Positions 37,430 to 45,275 of a stretch of DNA of 64,000 nucleotides are shown here, piece after piece. The notes beneath the pieces were generated by a model. That model saw only the letters and a program-made list of their open reading frames with translations, did no database searches and had not been told where the DNA came from. The DNA comes from Ketobacter sp. MCCC 1A13808. Its GTDB lineage: Bacteria > Pseudomonadota > Gammaproteobacteria > Pseudomonadales > Ketobacteraceae. Every line of letters begins with the position of its first letter. The first letter of the stretch is position 1. The translations under genes and the position numbers were made by a program. The stretch spans positions 216,343-280,342 of the forward strand of contig NZ_VRKW01000005.1 in the NCBI RefSeq assembly GCF_009746715.1. Reading direction: 5' to 3'.

Positions 37430-38623
37430 ATGGTTTTACTTAAAAAGCCTACTATTCAGCTGGTTTTTTTTCTCTTTTTATTTTCTGCTTTTGTACAGTA
37501 TAAGCTGTTTGATATTGGTGGCTATTCTGTAAGAGGTTACTATTTATTATCTCCTATCTTAGCGCTTCTTTTATTTAGGTACGATTTTTCTCACCTAAGA
37601 AATGTAGAAACTCTTTACTTTGTTTTGTTGTTTGCATCTTGTTTACATTCATTTCATGTCGGGGGTTTAAATAGCTATATACTTCTAACCTGTATTTCAT
37701 TTTTATGCTTTTTTATAGGTCAAATTATATTCGAGACCTTGTCTGAGCCGGAAGTGAGAAATATATTTATACTATGTGCAATATCAATTCTATCATTGAT
37801 ATTGATTAGAACATTTTTCACATTGTCCTGGTTGTACGACAGTTTATCTAATCGATACTTGTTAACAGATTACTATTTTATTGCACCGGGTGGATGGAAT
37901 ATAGAAGTTACTCATCTCGGCTATTTAATGCTTGTGTTGAGAAAAACAAGGTATTTCAGACTATTATTTGTCACCTGTCTTGTTCTATCGTTGATATATC
38001 AAAGCAGGGCGGGAATGCTTTTCCTTTTCTTTTCGCTAGCTTTAAAGCCTAATCTAAAACTGAATTTTAACTCTATTGCATATTTTCTATTGTTTATCTT
38101 CGCTTTCAGCATTCTTAGCTTTGTGCTAGTTAAATATGGAGGCGGCGATACAGTATTAGACAGGTTTGTCGATATAGATTATGAAGTTTCCAATTATGAA
38201 AAAGGCTTAGGCAGGCTTGTTCTTATTGACGCTTCTATTGAATTGTTAAAGTTGGATTTGTTTGGCTATGGAGTCGGGCTGGGTATGGAATATGCGCAGA
38301 GAATTTACGGTGACATACAGGATGCGAATTTCCATAATATTTACCTGCAGATAAGTATTGAGTCTGGTATTCAGGCGCTATTAGTCTTTCTTGTTATTGT
38401 TTCTAGAATATTTACACGTTGTCGAAGTTCCAATTTTAACAACGGATATGCAAATGCGGCTCTTTGTTATGCGATTACTGGATTGTTCCAGTTCAACAGT
38501 TATGATCCGGTCGGCTGGCTCTTGATAGGCCTTAGCCTGGGTAATCATAGAAATATGATTAGAAGTTTCCGTCCAGGGATTTCCGGTAATTCGAAGTTAT
38601 CAGATAACTCGGTGTATTCTTGA
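37430..38623 (+). CDS. wzy: Wzy-type O-antigen/capsule polymerase
   Basis: 397 residues with about ten transmembrane helices and a large periplasmic loop around 225-290 (RFVDIDYEVSNYEKGLGRLV), followed by GVGLGMEYAQ and NFHNIYLQISIESG, the H-x3-L-type wzy/WaaL family mark. It joins repeat units in the periplasm. Sequence divergence of this family prevents naming the linkage. It starts three bases after the fucosyltransferase stop. Confidence 0.82.
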   Translation: MVLLKKPTIQLVFFLFLFSAFVQYKLFDIGGYSVRGYYLLSPILALLLFRYDFSHLRNVETLYFVLLFASCLHSFHVGGLNSYILLTCISFLCFFIGQIIFETLSEPEVRNIFILCAISILSLILIRTFFTLSWLYDSLSNRYLLTDYYFIAPGGWNIEVTHLGYLMLVLRKTRYFRLLFVTCLVLSLIYQSRAGMLFLFFSLALKPNLKLNFNSIAYFLLFIFAFSILSFVLVKYGGGDTVLDRFVDIDYEVSNYEKGLGRLVLIDASIELLKLDLFGYGVGLGMEYAQRIYGDIQDANFHNIYLQISIESGIQALLVFLVIVSRIFTRCRSSNFNNGYANAALCYAITGLFQFNSYDPVGWLLIGLSLGNHRNMIRSFRPGISGNSKLSDNSVYS

Positions 38624-38639
38624 TCCTGAGTGGCGTTTG

Positions 38640-39512
38640 ATGAAAAATCTTGGTGATGGGAAGCAAAAGTTGATCAAATTTTCAGTGCTTATATCCGTCT
38701 ATCATGGCGATAATCCAGAACATTTTGATGTGGCGATGAATAGCGTTACCTTCGACCAGACACTGCTTCCCAATGAGATCGTTTTGGTCGTAGATGGCCC
38801 TGTATCGACGGAAACTAACGCTATAATTACGAAGTGGGAGAGGAATTCCTTCGTTGATTGTACTGTTGTACGCTCTCCGATCAATGTTGGTCTGTCCAGT
38901 GCGTTAAACCTAGGCTTATCTGAGTGTCGGTACGAGTATGTTGCCCGAATGGATAGTGATGACATTTCTTTGCCACATAGATTTGAACTTCAGGTTGAAT
39001 ACCTGTCATTAAATCCTAATGTTGCTTTGCTTGGTGCTTGGTATAAGCAATTTGACAAAAATATGATCAATTGTATCACCGACCGTAAAGTTCCAATCAC
39101 TCCTAGAGCGATATCTAGTTACGCGCAGTCTCGAACCCCTTTTAACCATGTGACCGCCATATTTAAAAAATCAAACATTCTTTCTGTTGGTGGATATCCG
39201 AAAATTGCTGGTTATATGGAAGATTGGTGGATCGCATTATCGCTTTTGAAAAAGGGTATGAGAATTGAAAATATTCCCACCTATTTGGTTCACGTTAGGG
39301 GTGATGATGATTTTATGGAAAGGCGTGGTGGAATTAAATACGCCAGGATGGAGATTCATAATTTAGTACAGATGTACCGTAATGATCTGATAACATTGGG
39401 TAGATTGGTTTTAAATATTATAGTCCGCTTGATTGTACGTTTAATGCCTAGGACAATACGGACATTGACTTACACGGTAATTAGATCCTTTGTTAAGGTT
39501 GATGTTAATTGA
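38640..39512 (+). CDS. GT2 glycosyltransferase
   Basis: 290 residues, GT-A fold: FSVLISVYHGDNPEHFDVAM, EIVLVVDGPVS, canonical metal site VARMDSDDISLPHRFELQ, LLGAWYKQFD, and acceptor-side motif MEDWWIALSLLKKG. It resembles the glycosyltransferase at 30431 in layout, but keeps an intact DXD. ATG 38640 is preferred to the TTG just before it. Last gene of the tightly packed part of the locus; a 259-bp space follows. Confidence 0.88.
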   Translation: MKNLGDGKQKLIKFSVLISVYHGDNPEHFDVAMNSVTFDQTLLPNEIVLVVDGPVSTETNAIITKWERNSFVDCTVVRSPINVGLSSALNLGLSECRYEYVARMDSDDISLPHRFELQVEYLSLNPNVALLGAWYKQFDKNMINCITDRKVPITPRAISSYAQSRTPFNHVTAIFKKSNILSVGGYPKIAGYMEDWWIALSLLKKGMRIENIPTYLVHVRGDDDFMERRGGIKYARMEIHNLVQMYRNDLITLGRLVLNIIVRLIVRLMPRTIRTLTYTVIRSFVKVDVN

Positions 39513-39643
39513 TATATGCTCGTCGTTCGAAAGTTAGTTGGCAGCCACTTTTGCGCCCGGTCTAATCCACGCAAGCAAGTCGTGCTTGCTCCCTTATGTG
39601 TTCCATTCAGTTTTTGATTCATGCATATACCTAGCAATGTTTT

Positions 39644-39672
39644 TTAGCCAGTGAAAAAATTTAATCTATACT
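39644..39672 (+). promoter_or_regulatory. possible promoter ahead of wcaJ
   Basis: TATACT at 39667-39672 with a poor -35 (TTAGCC) 17 bases upstream. The preceding intergenic stretch also has a hairpin GCAAGCA/TGCTTGC at 39571-39589 without a T run. The wcaJ gene could have its own start of transcription. Low confidence. Confidence 0.3.
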
Positions 39673-39771
39673 ATTCCCCATTGAGCGAGAATTATATCTG
39701 TGAGAGTGAGCATTATTATTTTTAATACGTGTTCCTCGTCATCTTATGGGAAGGGGGGTTAAGATAACAGT

Positions 39772-41178
39772 ATGAGAAGGGGCTTTTTAAGAGAGCACTA
39801 CTGGTTGATTGTGTTGCTTCAACGCATTATCGACATATCCGTTATCGTGCTCTCCGCGCAAATAGCTTTCGATCTAACATTTGGCTACATTCTTGGTCCG
39901 GCGAGCCATGTTCCTGATTATTCTTCACTTCTACTCTCAAGCGTGGTTCTCGCTATTGTTGTGTTTACACGTTTCGATGTATATCGTCCATGGAGAGGCG
40001 CGCCGAAAGGTAGAGAGATTAGGGTGCTGATGTCTGCCTGGGTAACGGTATTCGTAGTTCTTGCCTGCTTCGGATTCGCTACTAAAATTGGGGACCAGTA
40101 TTCAAGGATTTGGGTTGGGTTGTGGCTAATACTGGGTGCAGTCTTGCTGGTTGTTTGTCGAATAGTTCAGCGATATATTATCGACTCTTTAAGATCCAAC
40201 GGTTTTAACCAAAGACATATCGCGATAGTAGGAGATGGAAAGCTCGGTGAGGATGTCTATCGTCGAGTTTCAGATTTGAATGAATTGGGTTTCCAGGTTC
40301 GAGGATATTTTCAACCCGGTAGGCCAGGACCGGCCAGATTTATATCCGATGATATTGAAGCTGGTTCATTGAAAGATTTTTTTGACTTTATTCGAAACGA
40401 GCAGGTGGATCAGGTCTGGATCGCGATGCCCTTCAATCGGATAAATCAGATTCGCAAGGTTTTATCTGGTCTGCAGCATTCAACGGTTGATATTCGATTG
40501 GTTTCAGATATGTTCGGTTTTCAGTTTATGAACCAGACGATCAATAATATTGCCGGATTGCCGGTTGTCGATTTGTCTGTAAGTCCTATGAGTGGCTTTA
40601 ATTGGTTCCTAAAAGCTTTTGAAGATAGATTATTAGCATTGCTGATTCTTCTTACTGTAAGCCCTTTGATGCTACTTCTAGCTATAGGTGTCAAAATGAC
40701 CTCGACTGGCCCGATAATCTATCGTCAGGAAAGGCTCAGCTGGAATGGCAAACCATTCAAAATGTATAAATTTCGTTCGATGCCTGTCGATGTTGAAGGC
40801 TGTTCAGGTGCTGTCTGGGCCAAAATGGGAGAATGTAGAGCAACTGCATTCGGTACTTTCCTTCGCAAAACCAGTTTGGATGAGCTGCCTCAGTTTTGGA
40901 ATGTCTTAATGGGTGATATGTCTATCGTTGGTCCCCGCCCTGAACGGCCAGTTTTTGTAGAGAAATTTAAGCGGGAGATTCCAGGTTATATGCAGAAGCA
41001 CCTCGTGAAAGCCGGTATTACTGGGTGGGCACAGGTGAACGGGTGGAGAGGTGATACAGATTTGAATAAGCGGATAGAATACGACCTGTTTTACATTAAT
41101 AACTGGTCTTTATTTCTTGACTTGAAAATCATATGGTTGACTTTATTTAAAGGTTTTATGAATAAGAACGCCTATTAG
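39772..41178 (+). CDS. wcaJ: undecaprenyl-phosphate glucose phosphotransferase (WcaJ family)
   Basis: 468 residues: four or five N-terminal helices, a central CoA-binding-like domain (HIAIVGDGKLGEDVYRRV), one helix (LLALLILLTVSPLMLLLAIG) and the catalytic phosphoglycosyltransferase domain with KMYKFRSMPVDVEG, RKTSLDELPQFWNVL and VGPRPERPVF. This polyisoprenyl-phosphate hexose-1-phosphate transferase starts repeat-unit assembly on undecaprenyl phosphate. The family name suggests glucose-1-phosphate, but the sugar is not certain. It is the last gene of the polysaccharide locus on this strand. Confidence 0.9.
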   Translation: MRRGFLREHYWLIVLLQRIIDISVIVLSAQIAFDLTFGYILGPASHVPDYSSLLLSSVVLAIVVFTRFDVYRPWRGAPKGREIRVLMSAWVTVFVVLACFGFATKIGDQYSRIWVGLWLILGAVLLVVCRIVQRYIIDSLRSNGFNQRHIAIVGDGKLGEDVYRRVSDLNELGFQVRGYFQPGRPGPARFISDDIEAGSLKDFFDFIRNEQVDQVWIAMPFNRINQIRKVLSGLQHSTVDIRLVSDMFGFQFMNQTINNIAGLPVVDLSVSPMSGFNWFLKAFEDRLLALLILLTVSPLMLLLAIGVKMTSTGPIIYRQERLSWNGKPFKMYKFRSMPVDVEGCSGAVWAKMGECRATAFGTFLRKTSLDELPQFWNVLMGDMSIVGPRPERPVFVEKFKREIPGYMQKHLVKAGITGWAQVNGWRGDTDLNKRIEYDLFYINNWSLFLDLKIIWLTLFKGFMNKNAY

Positions 41179-41273
41179 TAAAATAGGATTTTACATCCTA
41201 TTTATAAACCTCAGTTGATAGATTTAGATATCCATTCATTGTCGGAATTAGTAAAGTTGTCCTGAGCACATTG

Positions 41274-41301
41274 CAGCGCGCCATTCTAATTTAGCGCGCT
41301 G
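41274..41301. terminator. hairpin between convergent wcaJ and cysC
   Basis: Eight-pair perfect stem CAGCGCGC/GCGCGCTG with a 12-base loop in the short space between convergent genes. It lacks a clear T run, so its role as terminator is only probable. Confidence 0.4.
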
Positions 41302-41328
41302 TGATAATTATCGATTACTAAGCCTTAT

Positions 41329-41922
41329 TTACTCAATAATCCCGCGCCCCTTCAAAAGCGCCACCATCTCATCAACGCAAGCATCCAATTCTTGCGTAGT
41401 ATCCAGCTTGATCTCAGGGTTCTCCGGAGCCTCATAAGGTGAATCAATCCCGGTAAAATTCGGAATCTCACCTGAACGAGCCCGCTTATACAGTCCCTTC
41501 ACATCGCGGTCTTCACATACATCCAGTGACGCGGTGCAATACACTTCCAGAAAATCACCTTCCTCAAACAATTCGCGAACTTTTTCACGGTCACTGCGGA
41601 AAGGGGAGATAAAGGAACAAAGTACAACGGTGCCTGCATCCACAAACAGTTTGGCAACTTCGCCTACGCGGCGGATGTTTTCAACCCGGTCGATATCGCT
41701 AAAGCCTAAGTCTTTACATAGGCCGTGACGGACGTTGTCGCCGTCCAATACATAGATTTTGCAGCCCATGCCTGCCAGGCGTTTTTCCAGGTTGTGGGCA
41801 ACAGTGGTTTTACCTGCACCGGATAATCCGGTGAACCACAGGGCGGCACTTTTGTGGCCATTCAGTTTCTCGCGGTCAGCTCGGCCGATCTGGCCATCCT
41901 GGAAATACACGTTCTCAGTCAT
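41329..41922 (-). CDS. cysC: adenylylsulfate (APS) kinase
   Basis: 197 residues. Walker A is FTGLSGAGKTTVAH near residue 31; the substrate loop DGDNVRHGLCKDLGFSDIDR and SFISPFRSDREKVR (with the phospho-serine position) are intact. It makes PAPS from APS. No cysDN or cysH lies nearby. Placed beside a locus with a sulfotransferase, it probably supplies sulfate donor for the polysaccharide rather than cysteine synthesis. The start has AGAGAGTATCCCCC upstream on its strand. Confidence 0.92.
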   Translation of the reverse strand: MTENVYFQDGQIGRADREKLNGHKSAALWFTGLSGAGKTTVAHNLEKRLAGMGCKIYVLDGDNVRHGLCKDLGFSDIDRVENIRRVGEVAKLFVDAGTVVLCSFISPFRSDREKVRELFEEGDFLEVYCTASLDVCEDRDVKGLYKRARSGEIPNFTGIDSPYEAPENPEIKLDTTQELDACVDEMVALLKGRGIIE

Positions 41923-42140
41923 GGGGGATACTCTCTTTGATTTAGGATCTGGTCTATTTAGGCGCCCAATTTAACCAGATTTGTATATCGGATGACACAG
42001 CTATTAACCATATTAAGTACTTTATTACGATTGGTAATAAGGCTGTGATCGGGTAGGGCGTAGGGTGGGAGTAAAGCGGTGGTAATCAGGTCGAAATGAT
42101 GGGGGAACCGGCTTTTTTAAACCGAAGCGGAGCTTTAGGC

Positions 42141-42172
42141 GAAAAAAAAGGAAGCATAGAACAGCTTCCTTT
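42141..42172 (-). terminator. terminator after tRNA-Asn
   Basis: On the minus strand GGAAGC, loop of eight, GCTTCC and then eight Ts, ten bases beyond the tRNA CCA end. Confidence 0.85.
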
Positions 42173-42180
42173 CTTAAATA

Positions 42181-42256
42181 TGGCTCCACAGGCAGGGCTC
42201 GAACCTGCGACCCAGCGGTTAACAGCCGCTTGCTCTACCAACTGAGCTACTGTGGA
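42181..42256 (-). tRNA. tRNA-Asn (GTT)
   Basis: 76 bases with a 7-bp acceptor stem TCCACAG/CTGTGGA, D arm, anticodon loop CTGTTAA with anticodon GTT, T loop TTCGAGC and encoded CCA. A single tRNA gene with its own promoter and terminator. Confidence 0.97.
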
Positions 42257-42275
42257 TCAGCAATTTAGGCCGCGT

Positions 42276-42304
42276 ATGTTAATGACACTCAGATACCAGG
42301 TCAA
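42276..42304 (-). promoter_or_regulatory. sigma-70 promoter of tRNA-Asn
   Basis: On the minus strand TTGACC, 17-base spacer, TAACAT, about 20 bases before the mature tRNA. Confidence 0.75.
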
Positions 42305-42421
42305 CTACTTTTTTCTACAATTTTAACAAGGGCTTATGATTACCTATTGCATTAGCAAAGCAACGCACTATAGTGTCGGGTTTGTAGCGATGTGCCATTT
42401 GTATATCTAGGGGGTATCACC

Positions 42422-43702
42422 TTGTCTATCGACCAAGCGTCTGCTCAGGATTTGCAAGCCCAGCTGGCTGATCTGGAAAAACAGTATAATGCGTTTGAAG
42501 CGGCTAACCTGAGCCTGGATTTGACCCGTGGGAAACCCAATTCCGCGCAACTGGATTTGTCGAATTCTATGGATGGCATTTTGAATAGTGCCTATGTGAC
42601 CCGGGCCGGTGAAGATTGCCGGAATTACGGTGGTCTGGACGGGCTTGCGGAAGCCAAAGAGTTGTTTTCCAAAGTGTTAGGGGTGAGCCCCCAGGAAACA
42701 TTGATTGGTGGTAATGCCAGTCTGACGTTGATGTTCCAGACCCTCGCATTTGCGCATTTGTTCGGAGTGCGTGGTGCTGACAGTGCCTGGATTAAAGAGG
42801 GTGTCGTGAAGTTCTTGTGCCCCGTGCCTGGCTATGATCGTCATTTTAGTGTGTGTGAAGAGCTGGGGATTGAGATGATTCCGGTGGCCATGACTGATCA
42901 GGGCCCCGACATGGATCAGGTGGAAGCACTGGTGAAAGCCGACAGTGCAATCAAGGGCATCTGGTGCGTGCCCCGATTTTCCAATCCAACCGGCATTGTG
43001 TATAGCGATGACGTGGTCGATCGGATAGCGCAATTAGGCAAGATCGCGGGTGCCCATTTCCGAGTTATGTGGGACAACGCCTATGCTGTCCATGCTTTGC
43101 ACCGGGAAGCACCCGAATTGGCCAATATAATGGATGCCGCGCGCCGTTATGGCACCGAAGATTCCGTTATCATCTTTGGCTCCACTTCAAAAATCACGTT
43201 CGCCGGTGCCGGTCTGGCTTTTATGGGTACTTCGGAAGAAAACCTGAAGTACTTTAAAAAGCACCTCGGAATGGTGACGATTGGACCTGATAAGGTGAAT
43301 CAACTACGTCACGTGAAGTTCTTCGGGGATTTTGACGGTTTAATGACGCATATGGATAAACATGCCGAATTACTGAAGCCCCGCTTTGACGCGGTTTTGC
43401 AGCATCTTGAGGACGGCCTGAAGGGGTCGGACATGGGTGGCTGGACTGTGCCGGAAGGCGGATATTTCATATCGTTCGATTGCTTGCCCGGTTTGGCCAA
43501 AGAAATCATTGCCTTGGCCGCTGCTGTTGGGGTGAAGTTAACGCCTGCGGGTGCAACATTTCCCTATGGGCTTGATCCGGAAGACAAGAATATTCGGCTC
43601 GCACCCAGCTTTCCTGCTTTGTCCGATATCAATAAAACCATGGAAGTGTTCGTGGTGTGCGTGAAACTCGCGTCAATCAGGTTGAAACTGCAAGCTGAAT
43701 AG
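42422..43702 (+). CDS. class I aspartate-type aminotransferase
   Basis: About 426 residues from a TTG start chosen because AGGGGG is seven bases upstream. PLP enzyme of the group sometimes called Aminotran_MocR/AspT: LTRGKPNSAQLDLS, YGGLDGLAEAKELF, VPRFSNPTGIVY, PLP-lysine region IIFGSTSKITFAGAGLAF, and NIRLAPSFP with the substrate arginine. It converts aspartate and 2-oxoglutarate-type pairs in studied relatives. The gene occupies the position of the aminotransferase (tyrB) flank of the Pseudomonas O-antigen locus. Confidence 0.88.
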   Translation: MSIDQASAQDLQAQLADLEKQYNAFEAANLSLDLTRGKPNSAQLDLSNSMDGILNSAYVTRAGEDCRNYGGLDGLAEAKELFSKVLGVSPQETLIGGNASLTLMFQTLAFAHLFGVRGADSAWIKEGVVKFLCPVPGYDRHFSVCEELGIEMIPVAMTDQGPDMDQVEALVKADSAIKGIWCVPRFSNPTGIVYSDDVVDRIAQLGKIAGAHFRVMWDNAYAVHALHREAPELANIMDAARRYGTEDSVIIFGSTSKITFAGAGLAFMGTSEENLKYFKKHLGMVTIGPDKVNQLRHVKFFGDFDGLMTHMDKHAELLKPRFDAVLQHLEDGLKGSDMGGWTVPEGGYFISFDCLPGLAKEIIALAAAVGVKLTPAGATFPYGLDPEDKNIRLAPSFPALSDINKTMEVFVVCVKLASIRLKLQAE

Positions 43703-43731
43703 CGTTTGCAGATCATTCTGATCACCGTCGT

Positions 43732-43774
43732 AAAAGGCCTGTGCTCCCTTCGTGTTGACAGGCCTTTTTTATTT
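43732..43774 (+). terminator. Rho-independent terminator after aminotransferase
   Basis: Stem AAAAGGCCTGT/ACAGGCCTTTT with a 15-base loop and T run. Confidence 0.85.
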
Positions 43775-43840
43775 TTTGCAACAGGCTTTGTGTTATATTC
43801 AAAGCATCTATGAGACTAACCCGCGCTAGAAGGTAGCCCT

Positions 43841-45256
43841 ATGATTCCAGTAGTACTCTCAGGTGGAAGTGGTTCAAGATTGTGGCCTCTTTCCCGATCT
43901 TCTCATCCCAAACAGTTTCTGCCGCTTTGTTCTGATCAGTCAATGGTTCAGGAAACCCTGACTAGGCTTTCGCGATCGGTTGCCAGCCAAAGCCCGATTT
44001 TTGTGACGGCAGAAGATCAGCGCTTTTTGTTGGCTGAACAGATTCGTAGTCTTGGTGTTAGTGATTCCAGAATTATACTTGAACCCGCTCGACGCAATAC
44101 CGCTCCGGCCATTGCGCTGGCTTGCTTATGCGCCTTGGAGCAAGATCCTGAAGCCGTGGTGTTAGTCCTTCCTTCTGATCATCACATTAAAGACCAGCCT
44201 GCCTTTCATGAGGCGCTGGCGTTAGCTAATGCCGCCGCACTGGAAGGCAAGCTGGTTACGTTCGGGATCGTACCGAGCAAGCCTGAAACCGGGTACGGTT
44301 ACATCAAAGTGGGTAACCAGAAATCAGGGCCCTCTCGCCCGATAGCCGCTTTTGTTGAAAAACCGGACTTTGAAACCGCTAAACAATACGTGGCTGATGA
44401 CCACTATTACTGGAATAGCGGGATGTTTGCTTTTCGTGCCGACTTATACCTGAGTGAATTGGCCAAGTTTAATCCTGATATGATAGCGGCCTGCAGAGCC
44501 GCGTGGCAGAACAAGTCCCTGGATCTGGATTTTGTGCGTATCGGTACCGATGACTTTTTGAAAAGCCCGGAAGATTCGATTGATTACGCCGTCATGGAAA
44601 AAACCGATAAAGGTGTCGTCATTCCGCTGGATGCCGGCTGGTCGGATGTGGGGTCTTGGCAGTCCTTGTGGGAAGTGAAGGAGGGCGATGAGTTTGGGAA
44701 TGTGTTTGAGGGGGATGTACTGGCATTGGACACAGAGAACTCAATGGCTATTTCCCAGAGTCGGTTGGTGTCCTTATTGGGCGTAAAGAACATAGCCGTT
44801 ATCGAAACCCGTGATGCAGTATTGGTCGCGGATATTGATCAGGTCCAGCGGGTCAAGAATATCGTTAAAACCATCGAAGAATCCGGGCGCACCGAACATG
44901 AATTTCACCGTGAAGTGCACCGGCCTTGGGGTAAGTTCGATTCCGTGGATGCCGGTGGCCGTTACCAGGTGAAGCGAATCACCGTTAAGCCGGGCGCGCG
45001 GTTATCCACCCAGTTACATCATCACCGTGCCGAACATTGGGTCGTCGTGCAGGGGACTGCGAAAGTTAGGCGTGGTGACGAAACAGTCATGATCAGTGAA
45101 AATGAGTCCGTTTATATCCCGCTTGGTGAGGTGCACTCGCTGGAGAATCCGGGCAAAATTATGCTGGAAATCATTGAAATTCAGACCGGCGCGTATTTGG
45201 GCGAAGATGATATTATTCGCCTGGATGATACTTACGGCCGGGGTAATAACGATTAG
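43841..45256 (+). CDS. manC: mannose-1-phosphate guanylyltransferase / mannose-6-phosphate isomerase
   Basis: 471 residues with two parts. The N-terminal nucleotidyltransferase has VVLSGGSGSRLWPLSRSSHP, FVEKPDFETA and YYWNSGMFAFRAD; the C-terminal cupin isomerase has HRPWGKFDSVDAGGRYQVKR and LSTQLHHHRAEHWVVVQG. It makes GDP-mannose, precursor of GDP-fucose and mannose residues, fitting the fucosyltransferase in the neighbouring locus. It has its own upstream terminator-bounded leader and runs towards uvrB. Confidence 0.94.
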   Translation: MIPVVLSGGSGSRLWPLSRSSHPKQFLPLCSDQSMVQETLTRLSRSVASQSPIFVTAEDQRFLLAEQIRSLGVSDSRIILEPARRNTAPAIALACLCALEQDPEAVVLVLPSDHHIKDQPAFHEALALANAAALEGKLVTFGIVPSKPETGYGYIKVGNQKSGPSRPIAAFVEKPDFETAKQYVADDHYYWNSGMFAFRADLYLSELAKFNPDMIAACRAAWQNKSLDLDFVRIGTDDFLKSPEDSIDYAVMEKTDKGVVIPLDAGWSDVGSWQSLWEVKEGDEFGNVFEGDVLALDTENSMAISQSRLVSLLGVKNIAVIETRDAVLVADIDQVQRVKNIVKTIEESGRTEHEFHREVHRPWGKFDSVDAGGRYQVKRITVKPGARLSTQLHHHRAEHWVVVQGTAKVRRGDETVMISENESVYIPLGEVHSLENPGKIMLEIIEIQTGAYLGEDDIIRLDDTYGRGNND

Positions 45257-45275
45257 ACTCCCCTTATAGGTAACA

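Noticed and set aside
43791..43805. manC promoter (TTGCAA with TATATT)
   Set aside because: Spacing of about 12 bases is too short for sigma-70.
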